Positions 50,501 through 57,506 of a DNA stretch of 64,000 nucleotides are shown piece by piece (position 1 is the first letter of the stretch; every line of letters begins with the position of its first letter). Source of the stretch: Clostridiales bacterium. GTDB taxonomy: Bacteria; Bacillota; Clostridia; Saccharofermentanales; Saccharofermentanaceae. The notes below the pieces were generated by a model that searched no databases, was not told where the DNA came from, and worked only from the letters and a program-made list of their open reading frames with translations. The DNA lies in the NCBI GenBank assembly GCA_017550385.1, contig JAFZPJ010000060.1:16552-80551 (forward strand), given 5' to 3'. The position numbers and the translations under genes were made by a program.

Positions 50501-50894
50501 AGAATCTTATGTTGACCGTAAGAACGCGGCAAGGCTAGGTGTCTTCGCAGCAGGTGCTGATAAGATCTATCACCCTTATGCAAGACCTGCGGAGAACAGC
50601 TCGCACACGGATACTCAGGTCGTTAAGATCACCAACGCTCTTGGTGACGGTATCACGATAAGAAGACTGGGCGGCAATCCGAGATTCGACTTTACCGTCC
50701 TTCCTTACACACCTGAGCAGATGAACGAGTACCTCCACGAAGAGCAGCTCATGAACAACGATTTCTGCGAATTCATGTGCGACTTCTGCTCAAAGGAGAT
50801 CGAGAGAACGAGAGACAACACTTCTTCGCAGCCTGTCAAGAAGGGCGTTACCTATAAGGAGACGTTCGAGTTCAAGCTCGAATCACATGCCTGA
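47520..50894 (+). CDS. LacZ-like glycoside hydrolase family 2 protein, catalytic residues apparently lost
   Basis: 1124 residues with the layout of large LacZ enzymes: sugar-binding domain (about 30-230, NTPSTWQTEGYGLPQN), Ig-like domain, barrel region (about 395-600), second Ig-like region and a beta-galactosidase small-chain-like domain (about 840-1120, SWYGRGPGESYVDRKNAARLG and ENSSHTDTQ). In the barrel, the usual NHPSxxxWSLGNE acid/base motif reads NHPSVVMWGVQNYN. The LacZ DEANIETHG stretch reads IATSYPGIMR, and no CEYxHxMGN nucleophile motif is found. An acidic linker (about 745-840) is inserted. There is no signal peptide. GGGGGAC precedes the ATG. The fold is well supported; enzymatic activity is doubtful. 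Confidence 0.85.
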   Translation: MDFTYSNDGFLPYDSFDYIYSERELPEFGKVASPYMKPLATWRFFLARGQSEIPFGVEKKSYDDSEWALINTPSTWQTEGYGLPQNLIYDYPQRLKDEDDKKELTIGDRFILQSNTNDDDEVGIYRSTVVFTKEDLERAIYIETSGICGSFKVYVNDRLAADSHAIFTRKKLLISEFVSEGVNLIVIVVNRYDRDDSGHVILDSMNYGFSGIFRPIMIVMDSLLELSNVHIKLEYVPEAYLNEVAKLNGIAEAGKVARVPHGNFMIRVDFQLKNHTNFMIPYSVRISVLEARAEYDPYKLPFVAIKDQGKPAVGVVDALKETRAQTEFVALDVAQWSDCTPVQYDMVFEVMNAENKVVCAKKKRFGFRTTEVVHDKLNINDRRVTLQLTHYYEFDPAEGIAVPQDRIRQDIIMMKRVGINGVIADGFPLSDDFLNLCDQYGMYVIATSYPGIMRDYVESAMNHPSVVMWGVQNYNFDPDRASGAKHGCMLIDDTRPWYCESEGHLVARSRSSKTLEASSDMKPLPSEAGAIYGPWVDLCLDRNIVFGKNKTGKNLFETIPGRTRFTDDDTAYKWIHHADLVGGKQKENSCIGQGIVDSDRNPHPVYLDIKKQCQTISIFANAGDPTNLTMRNTNPFAYTEELDIEWKILMGGQTIVSGRGSIGEIEPFGSRTLRFPFEVEMFLTPGWAGDKPEFVEMYAKGLSHELVFDITLKLHKDTYYARAGYEVAFFQEILAEEIASPAGTGPSLKNGLKQGASVTAPQLGAGSAMSAPDENLALKAAGADEQSEVMDEIPEGDIIGLNTVNEEGLVEEPIINAMPESVEAITEEIITEVINRASITTGSEGICLGNSDRKIGFSREQGGCSKLEVDGFNFIKGSFLPSFYRCPSNIDRMDKSFVLAKTIFSPETDYEHIQETLQFKSSNYGLKDGVFNMVSVYKSFAMKGDVIMYYEVPSADTLRVTLNFTPKYDMVRYGIRFRIVKGDVLCSWYGRGPGESYVDRKNAARLGVFAAGADKIYHPYARPAENSSHTDTQVVKITNALGDGITIRRLGGNPRFDFTVLPYTPEQMNEYLHEEQLMNNDFCEFMCDFCSKEIERTRDNTSSQPVKKGVTYKETFEFKLESHA

Positions 50895-51708
50895 TCTGAC
50901 TCTTAGGAAAGCAGCCGTATCCCTGATATGCATATCCATGCTGTTTGCATCTTCATGCGTGAAGGTGCCTGCGCAGCATGACTACGGCGTATTCCTCAGT
51001 GTTACCGAGGATCTGGATCAGCTGAAAGACTACAAGACCGTGGTCATAGATGCCCAGTTCTTCTCGGCAAAGGAGATCTCAGACTTCAAAGCATCGGGGC
51101 ATGAGGTGTTCAGCTATATCAACATAGGGTCGCTCGAGAACTGGCGCGACTACTATGACGAAGACCTGACGCTCTCCGCATACGAGAACTGGGAAGAGGA
51201 GCGCTGGGTAGATGTATCGCGTGAGGAATGGCAGGACCTGGTCATTTACGGACTGATCCCCGAGCTTCTCGATAAGGATATCGACGGGTTCTTCGTGGAT
51301 AACTGTGACGTGTATTATCTGTATCCGACTGAGGAGATAATGGATGGTCTGACCGTTATGATGAGATCCATGATCGCTACCGGCAAGAAGGTTGTGATCA
51401 ACGGCGGTGATACTTATCTTGATGCCTATTGCAGCAGCGGCGGAGAATGGTCCGACGTTATAACCGGCATCAACCAGGAGTCTGTATTCTCATCCATCCT
51501 CTGGGATGAAGATAAGTTCGGGACAGCTGATGCTGAAGATACCGAATACTTCAAGGATTACATAGAGCGTTACGCCGATAAGGGAGCAGTAATATACCTG
51601 CTGGAATATACGACAGATGAGAATCTTATCAAAGCGATAGATGCCTATTGTAAGGACAAAGGCTTCACATACTACGTCTCGGATTCACTTGAACTTACGA
51701 TCGGATGA
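50887..51708 (+). CDS. GH114-like (endo-alpha-1,4-polygalactosaminidase/TM1410-type) lipoprotein
   Basis: 273 residues. The signal peptide has lipobox FASSC (acylation on Cys24). The barrel is of the Glyco_hydro_114/TM1410 type: KTVVIDAQFFSAKEI, FSYINIGSLENWRDYY, GFFVDNCDVYYLYP, KKVVINGGDTYLDAY and TGINQESVFS are the strand-end motifs with conserved acidic residues. It is anchored outside the cell membrane and may cleave galactosamine-containing polymers or remain structural. The start overlaps the end of the LacZ-like gene by eight bases, so the two are translationally coupled. Confidence 0.8.
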   Translation: MPDLTLRKAAVSLICISMLFASSCVKVPAQHDYGVFLSVTEDLDQLKDYKTVVIDAQFFSAKEISDFKASGHEVFSYINIGSLENWRDYYDEDLTLSAYENWEEERWVDVSREEWQDLVIYGLIPELLDKDIDGFFVDNCDVYYLYPTEEIMDGLTVMMRSMIATGKKVVINGGDTYLDAYCSSGGEWSDVITGINQESVFSSILWDEDKFGTADAEDTEYFKDYIERYADKGAVIYLLEYTTDENLIKAIDAYCKDKGFTYYVSDSLELTIG

Positions 51709-52734
51709 TCACTCCTGCGGTCTGTAGATCGTGGATCTTCCGTCTCCCGCAATGCCGTTGATATAGTCGCTGACAGTACCGGGCTTGGTTCCGGCAAGGC
51801 CTTCCTCATACATGTACATACGGGAATCGATCATGTCTATGTTGTGCAGCACCATCGCCTCAGGAACGGCGGGAAGCGTGATCGCACCCCACTCGAGCGT
51901 ACCGTGGTGCGACGCGATCAGGTGCTTGAGCAGACGGACATCCTCACGGTCATATGTCTCCCTGCCGGCCTTGATATCAGATTCAGCCACCATCTTATCG
52001 ATCATCCCGATACCTATCAGGGCATGCCCGAAAAGCCTTCCGTCGGCAGTATAATTCGCAGCACCGAGTTCTGATGTGCTGAGTTCTTCGATCTTGCCTA
52101 TATCGTGAAGGGCGGTACCGCATACAAGGAGCTCACGGTTAAGCGTCGTATAGATATCGCAGACGGAATAAGCTGTCTTGACCATTCTGAATGTGTGATA
52201 GAGAAGACCGCCCATAAGATTGTGGTGCATTGACTTGGCTGCCGAAGAAGAACAGAAGGCTTTGGAATTCTTGGAGATAAGCCTTACAGTGAGAGCGGTG
52301 AGACTGTAATCATCTTCAGGGATGACGACATTGTCCTTGTCATACTCTCTTCCGGATGAATCCAGAACGATCCTTATCATATCGAGCAGCATCTGCTGTC
52401 TGGGCAGAGGAGGCATCTTGATGAGCGTAGCCTTCTCTTCGTCGGTAAGCTTTGCAGGTTCTATGGAATCTACTGTGTAGTTCTTCTGATTCTGGAATTC
52501 GGTGCACTTAAGGCGCACGTTAACCGGCTTCTCTTCGCTTATTCCCTGGATCTTAAGGGATTCTCTGGTATTGTTGTTGAACAGATTGGCTTCCTGCTGG
52601 GTCTTGCCGTCACTCAGCGTAAGACGGCAGTAAGGGTCGCCCTTTTTGGTGGTGCGCTCCTCGATCCTTATGACAAGAAGCGTCATATCGTAATTGTTGC
52701 CGATCTCTGTCTCTTCAAATCTAATCTTGTACAT
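51709..52734 (-). CDS. yhaM: YhaM-type 3'-5' exoribonuclease (OB fold + HD domain)
   Basis: 341 residues. The N-terminal OB fold (about 15-95, LVIRIEERTTKKGDPYCRLTLSDG) binds nucleic acid. The HD phosphohydrolase domain (about 160-310) carries HHNLMGGLLYHTFRM, the HD pair in ALHDIGK and SHHG. This is the architecture of B. subtilis YhaM, which trims RNA and single-stranded DNA. Its stop abuts the GH114-like stop: TGATCA (51706-51711) serves both strands. Transcribed alone from about 52760 leftward. Confidence 0.88.
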   Translation of the reverse strand: MYKIRFEETEIGNNYDMTLLVIRIEERTTKKGDPYCRLTLSDGKTQQEANLFNNNTRESLKIQGISEEKPVNVRLKCTEFQNQKNYTVDSIEPAKLTDEEKATLIKMPPLPRQQMLLDMIRIVLDSSGREYDKDNVVIPEDDYSLTALTVRLISKNSKAFCSSSAAKSMHHNLMGGLLYHTFRMVKTAYSVCDIYTTLNRELLVCGTALHDIGKIEELSTSELGAANYTADGRLFGHALIGIGMIDKMVAESDIKAGRETYDREDVRLLKHLIASHHGTLEWGAITLPAVPEAMVLHNIDMIDSRMYMYEEGLAGTKPGTVSDYINGIAGDGRSTIYRPQE

Positions 52735-52867
52735 ATATAACTCCTGAATTTGTTTGATGTAATCCTATCACAACACCTGACCCATTTTTAGTGCAATTTT
52801 GTATTGTTTGTGATTAAGAAGGGGATAATGCCTGGGGTATAATCATTCCTGTAGGAGGGGCCTTTGA

Positions 52868-53527
52868 ATGCGCTACAAAGCTGTGTTATTCGATCTTGAC
52901 GGCACGCTGCTGGATACGCTGAGCGATCTTGCGGCAGCTCTTAATGCTGCGCGTCAGATGAACGGCCTTCCTGCCCAGGACACGGAGCAGATCAAGAGCT
53001 TTATAGGCAACGGCAGAAGGAAGCTCATAGAGCGGTCGCTCGGAGCTGATCCTGCCGGATATGATGAAGAGCTTGCCGTCAAGCTACTGACTGACGATTC
53101 GCAGTACTATAACAGTCACTGCATGGTCAATACAAAGCCTTATGACGGCATCGTGGATCTGATCAGAAGGCTCAGGTCTGACGGACTTAAGATATGCTGC
53201 ATTACGAATAAGGCAGATGAGACGGCAAAGATACTTATCGATCATTTCTTCCCGGACATGTTCGATATTGTTATCGGTTCCGTCCCGGAAGTGCCGGTAA
53301 AGCCCGATCCCGAGATGGTAAGCCGCTGTCTTATCAAGCTCGGACTGCAGGAGTCAGAGTGTGTTTTTATCGGGGATTCCGAAGTTGACATTCAAACGGC
53401 AGCAAGTAGCGGCATGGATTCCGTCAGCGTATGCTGGGGATATAAGACACGCGAATTCCTTGAACGGGAAGGCGCTTCGCGGATATGCACAAGACCGTTG
53501 GATCTTAGGAGATACATATATGACTGA
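52868..53527 (+). CDS. HAD-family phosphatase (phosphoglycolate phosphatase Gph-like)
   Basis: 219 residues: motif 1 FDLDGTLLDTLSDLAAALN, cap domain with GNGRRKLIERSLG, motif 2 CCITNKADE, motif 3 Lys in VPVKPDPEM and motif 4 FIGDSEVDIQTAASSGMD. This is the classical Gph pattern of phosphoglycolate phosphatases. A TATAAT box is at 52838-52843 and AGGAGGGG precedes the ATG. Its end overlaps the ECF gene by eight bases. Confidence 0.9.
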   Translation: MRYKAVLFDLDGTLLDTLSDLAAALNAARQMNGLPAQDTEQIKSFIGNGRRKLIERSLGADPAGYDEELAVKLLTDDSQYYNSHCMVNTKPYDGIVDLIRRLRSDGLKICCITNKADETAKILIDHFFPDMFDIVIGSVPEVPVKPDPEMVSRCLIKLGLQESECVFIGDSEVDIQTAASSGMDSVSVCWGYKTREFLEREGASRICTRPLDLRRYIYD

Positions 53528-54023
53528 TACCAAAGTAAGAGAGAAGAGCAATCTCAAGAAGATCGCCATCGGCGGCATATTTGCTGCTTTTGTGTTCATC
53601 GGAACAGAACTTCATATTCCTACGGCGATCGGATTCATGAACCTCGGTGATGCCGTGATATTCATTGCAGCATATCTGATCGGTCCCGCTGCGATCCTGC
53701 CTGCAGCCATAGGCTCGGCCTTAGGAGATCTTCTTGCAGGCTATCCGATATACATCGTACCCACATTCGTCATAAAAGGACTCATGGCTCTTATCGCTGC
53801 CTTGATCTTGAACAGACGTTCAGGCAAGAAGATCGCGTTCATGAAGCGTCTTACGGCCGGCCTTGCATCCGAAGCTCTTATGATCGCAGGATATTTTACT
53901 TTTGAAGTCTTCCTATTCGGTATTGCGTCAGCCTCAGGTTCTATACTGTTCAATCTCATACAGGCTCTGGCGGCACTCGTTATTGCAATACCTCTTACTT
54001 ACGTGCTCAAGCTCAAGCTGTAA
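53520..54023 (+). CDS. ECF transporter substrate-binding (S) component
   Basis: 167 residues with five to six membrane segments. KKIAIGGIFAAFVFIGTELHIPTAIGFMNLGDAVIFIAAYL is typical of the N-terminal part of ECF S components (AxxxA surface on helix 1, substrate loop after it), followed by GPAAILPAAIGSALGDLLAGYP. It binds a vitamin or similar micronutrient and docks with the shared energy-coupling module encoded elsewhere. The substrate cannot be named. The ATG lies within the end of the HAD gene, with GGAG upstream. Confidence 0.82.
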   Translation: MTDTKVREKSNLKKIAIGGIFAAFVFIGTELHIPTAIGFMNLGDAVIFIAAYLIGPAAILPAAIGSALGDLLAGYPIYIVPTFVIKGLMALIAALILNRRSGKKIAFMKRLTAGLASEALMIAGYFTFEVFLFGIASASGSILFNLIQALAALVIAIPLTYVLKLKL

Positions 54024-54088
54024 AATTGCTTTTTATCAGATTATTAGTATCATTAAAGCGTTAAATAATCGGTTAAGAGGTAGCTTTG

Positions 54089-56128
54089 ATGAGCATCAGT
54101 TTGAAGATAGGCAAGAGAGATCTGCCGAGAGTTATCGTAGCGGCGTTATTCTGCATTGCGGGCATAATACTGTCAGTGCTTCAGGGTTTCTATGATTCCA
54201 TTTTCTGGTATGCCGGGCTGTTCCTGCTCACGATCCCCACGGTAACGATGAATAACAGGGAATCCAAATGGATCAGGATCATCCCAGAGATACTGTATCC
54301 GCTGTTCACGGCTTACTTCACCATCTTCTTCATGCAGATGATCAATCTTGCCAACCATAAGAATCTCGACGGTGAGAGATGGCTCTACCATGTCATGTAT
54401 CACTATGAATTCACCAGGATGTTCAGAGAGATACCCATCATCATCTTTGTATACTTCCTGCTCCGTATGTGCATGGTACCGAGAAGGTTCGCGGCATGCT
54501 TTGCTCCGCTTCCGTTCCTCATCCTCGGACTTGCCGATTACTATGTGTTCGAATTCCGCGGACACGAGATACTGTTCAGCGATTTTATGAGCGCGCAGAC
54601 TGCTGCCAATGTGGCAGGCAATTATAATTTCGATCTGCTCTATCCGGTAGTATTCCTTGTCATGCCTTATGCGATGTTCATGATGGTATGCCTGAGGCTC
54701 AAGGGAGACAAAGCGGCAACTCCCGCATGGCTGAGAGTCATTATCTATGGCGTTCTCTCGGCTGCATTCCTTGCAGGATTCATATTGTCGCTCGTGGACT
54801 GGGCGGTAACGAACAGACCTCAGGACTGGGCAGACAAGGGATCGAGATTCAACGGATTCCTTCTTAACTTCTCGCTGTCCGTAAAGACTCTGTTCATCGA
54901 ACCGCCGGAAGGATACTCCCTTGATGCTCTTGATGAACTCGTCGCAAGCGAAGGCGTCGATATTAACTATACCGGCAATGCTGATGAAGCTTCCAATGTC
55001 ATCGTCATCATGAACGAATCCTTCATGGATCCCAGGAGTTATCTGTATACTTACAGTTTCTATGAAGATCCGACACCGTACTTCAACTCTCTGAAGAATG
55101 ATCCCAATGCCGTCGTAGGCCTTGCGGCGTCTTCGGTATACGGCGGCAATACTCCTAACTCGGAGTTCGAATTCCTTACGGGTATCACCATAGGATACAT
55201 GCCTAACGGTGCTGTTCCTTATATGCAGTATGTTGACGATCCCCAGTATTCTCTCGCCTGGGCGATGAAGGAGATGGGTTACTATACGATAGCCATGCAT
55301 CCATACTATTCCAGCGGTTGGAACAGGACGAACGTCTATCCGAACCTGGGCTTCGATAAGATGATGTTCATGGATGATTTCACATATGAGCAGTCTGACC
55401 TTCAGAGAGATGAATACATGACTGACGCCCAGGCATACGCAAACCTCATCGACCAGATCGAGCAGGCACCGGAAGGACAGAAGGTATTCGCATTCCTGAT
55501 CACGGTTCAGAACCACGCAGGTTATACGGAGAACCTTACCAATTTTGAACCTACCCAATACTTCGCGCCCGGCACTGCCAACGGCAACGAACTAGCGCTC
55601 AATGTGTACCTGACATGTCTCAAGCAGAGTGATGTTGCTCTCGAAGAGCTTCTTACTTATCTGTCTGAGCAGGACGAGAAGTACACTGTCATGATGTTCG
55701 GCGATCACCAGCCGCAGTTCATGTCAGTATTCCCGAACAACTTTGCGCCCGGAGTATATACGAGCTGGACGATACCTTACATGATCTGGACCAACTACGA
55801 TATGGATCCCGAGCTCAAGGCACAGTATGAGAACGATCCCGTAGGCATCACGAGCATCAACTATCTCTCCATCGATACCCTTAAGGCTGCAGGTGTTGAG
55901 CTCCCGGGTTATTTCCAGCTCCTTGAGAAGATGAGAGAACAGCTCCCCAGCATCAATTCCGCAGGATACTATTCGAGCAGCCTGGGATCATTCGGCATCT
56001 ACGGAGATCCGACTGACGAACAGACACAGAAGACACTCGATCTGTTCCGCTTTATCCAGTACAACCTTATGTTCGATAAAGAATCAGGCGAATTCAAGAA
56101 TTCACTTATGAATGTGGTAGGTGGCTGA
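54089..56128 (+). CDS. LtaS-like phosphoglycerol transferase / sulfatase-fold membrane enzyme
   Basis: 679 residues. Several N-terminal membrane helices (about 10-250) are followed by an extracytoplasmic sulfatase-fold domain (about 300-630). Metal and catalytic motifs are NESFMD, the Thr region GGNTPNSEFEFLTG (nucleophile Thr of LtaS enzymes), HPYYSSGWNRTNVYP, TVQNHAGY and MFGDHQP. It would polymerise or transfer glycerol phosphate from phosphatidylglycerol to wall or lipid polymers. The ATG at 54089 follows AAGAGG. The FAD gene begins two bases after its stop. Confidence 0.9.
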   Translation: MSISLKIGKRDLPRVIVAALFCIAGIILSVLQGFYDSIFWYAGLFLLTIPTVTMNNRESKWIRIIPEILYPLFTAYFTIFFMQMINLANHKNLDGERWLYHVMYHYEFTRMFREIPIIIFVYFLLRMCMVPRRFAACFAPLPFLILGLADYYVFEFRGHEILFSDFMSAQTAANVAGNYNFDLLYPVVFLVMPYAMFMMVCLRLKGDKAATPAWLRVIIYGVLSAAFLAGFILSLVDWAVTNRPQDWADKGSRFNGFLLNFSLSVKTLFIEPPEGYSLDALDELVASEGVDINYTGNADEASNVIVIMNESFMDPRSYLYTYSFYEDPTPYFNSLKNDPNAVVGLAASSVYGGNTPNSEFEFLTGITIGYMPNGAVPYMQYVDDPQYSLAWAMKEMGYYTIAMHPYYSSGWNRTNVYPNLGFDKMMFMDDFTYEQSDLQRDEYMTDAQAYANLIDQIEQAPEGQKVFAFLITVQNHAGYTENLTNFEPTQYFAPGTANGNELALNVYLTCLKQSDVALEELLTYLSEQDEKYTVMMFGDHQPQFMSVFPNNFAPGVYTSWTIPYMIWTNYDMDPELKAQYENDPVGITSINYLSIDTLKAAGVELPGYFQLLEKMREQLPSINSAGYYSSSLGSFGIYGDPTDEQTQKTLDLFRFIQYNLMFDKESGEFKNSLMNVVGG

Positions 56129-56129
56129 C

Positions 56130-57506
56130 ATGGAGAATTATGACGTAATCATCATCGGAGCAGGCCCCGGCGGTATATTCTCCGCCTATGAGCTCACAAA
56201 GAAGGCACCTGATCTTAAGGTTGCAGTTTTCGAGGCGGGACATCCCCTCGAGAAACGTAAGTGCCCCATCGACGGCAAGAAGATAAAGTCCTGCATCAAG
56301 TGCGAGACATGTGCCATCATGAGAGGATTCGGCGGTGCGGGAGCTTTCTCTGACGGCAAGTACAATATCACCAATGATTTCGGCGGTACCCTTTACGAGC
56401 ATATCGGCAAGGAGAAGGCGCTGGAGATAATGCGCTATGTCGACGAGATAAATCTCGCCAACGGCGGAGAGGGAACGAAGCTTTATTCGACCGCAGGTTC
56501 CGGCTTCAAGAAGATCTGCCTCGAGAACAAGCTGCACCTGCTTGATGCTTCCGTAAGACATCTCGGCACAGACAAGAACTATCAGGTCCTCGGCAACATC
56601 TTTGCTTACCTGAAGGATAAGGTGGATTTTTATTTCGATACGCCCGTAGGTGACATGAAGATCAATGAAGACGGAACGTACTCCGTCGAGGCCGGAGACA
56701 AGGAGTACACTGCCCCCAAGTGTATCGTCTCCGTAGGCCGTTCCGGAAGCGGATGGATCGAGAAGGTCTGCAAGGAACTTGGCATCGAGACGTTCTCCAA
56801 CCGCGTCGACATCGGCGTAAGGGTAGAGCTTCCCGCGGTCGTTTTCTCGCACCTTACATCTGAACTTTACGAGAGTAAGATCGTATACAGAACAGAGAAG
56901 TTCGAAGACCGTGTCCGCACGTTCTGCATGAACCCCAACGGATATGTCGTAAACGAGAACACCAACGGTATCGTAACGGTAAACGGACACAGCTTCGATT
57001 CACCGGAACTGCAGTCCGAGAACACCAACTTTGCTCTTCTCGTCGCGAAACACTTCTCTTCACCTTTCAAGGATTCCAACGGCTACGGCGAGTCTATCGC
57101 TAAGCTTTCCAACATGCTAGGAGGCGGCGTTATCGTTCAGAGGTTCGGCGACCTGATGCGAGGAAGAAGATCCAACGAATCGAGGATCGCCGAGTCGACA
57201 GTACGACCTACGCTTCAGGCAACGCCGGGTGATCTGTCTCTCGTGCTTCCTAAGAGGATACTTGACGGCATCATCGAGATGATCTATGCACTCGATAAGA
57301 TAGCTCCGGGTACGGCTAATGACGATACGCTCCTGTACGGCGTTGAGGTCAAGTTCTATAACATGGAAGTTGCAATAGACGATAATCTCGAGACAAAGTA
57401 TCCGGGACTCTACGTGATCGGTGACGGATCAGGCGTTACGCACTCTCTGTCCCACGCTTCTGCTTCCGGCGTATACGTTGCAAGGAAGATAGCAGGAGAA
57501 GAATGA
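56130..57506 (+). CDS. FAD-dependent dehydrogenase (COG2509-like)
   Basis: 458 residues. The N-terminal Rossmann motif is VIIIGAGPGGIFSAYEL; a cysteine-rich CPIDGKKIKSCIKCETC (about 47-63) and the FGGAGAFSDGKYN that follows mark the uncharacterised FAD dehydrogenase group COG2509. The C-terminus has the FAD motif LYVIGDGSGVTHSLSHASASG. A GTG at 56121 is also in frame, but the ATG at 56130 has AGGTGG at a proper distance. The last 71 bases overlap, antisense, the end of the exporter gene on the other strand. Confidence 0.85.
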   Translation: MENYDVIIIGAGPGGIFSAYELTKKAPDLKVAVFEAGHPLEKRKCPIDGKKIKSCIKCETCAIMRGFGGAGAFSDGKYNITNDFGGTLYEHIGKEKALEIMRYVDEINLANGGEGTKLYSTAGSGFKKICLENKLHLLDASVRHLGTDKNYQVLGNIFAYLKDKVDFYFDTPVGDMKINEDGTYSVEAGDKEYTAPKCIVSVGRSGSGWIEKVCKELGIETFSNRVDIGVRVELPAVVFSHLTSELYESKIVYRTEKFEDRVRTFCMNPNGYVVNENTNGIVTVNGHSFDSPELQSENTNFALLVAKHFSSPFKDSNGYGESIAKLSNMLGGGVIVQRFGDLMRGRRSNESRIAESTVRPTLQATPGDLSLVLPKRILDGIIEMIYALDKIAPGTANDDTLLYGVEVKFYNMEVAIDDNLETKYPGLYVIGDGSGVTHSLSHASASGVYVARKIAGEE

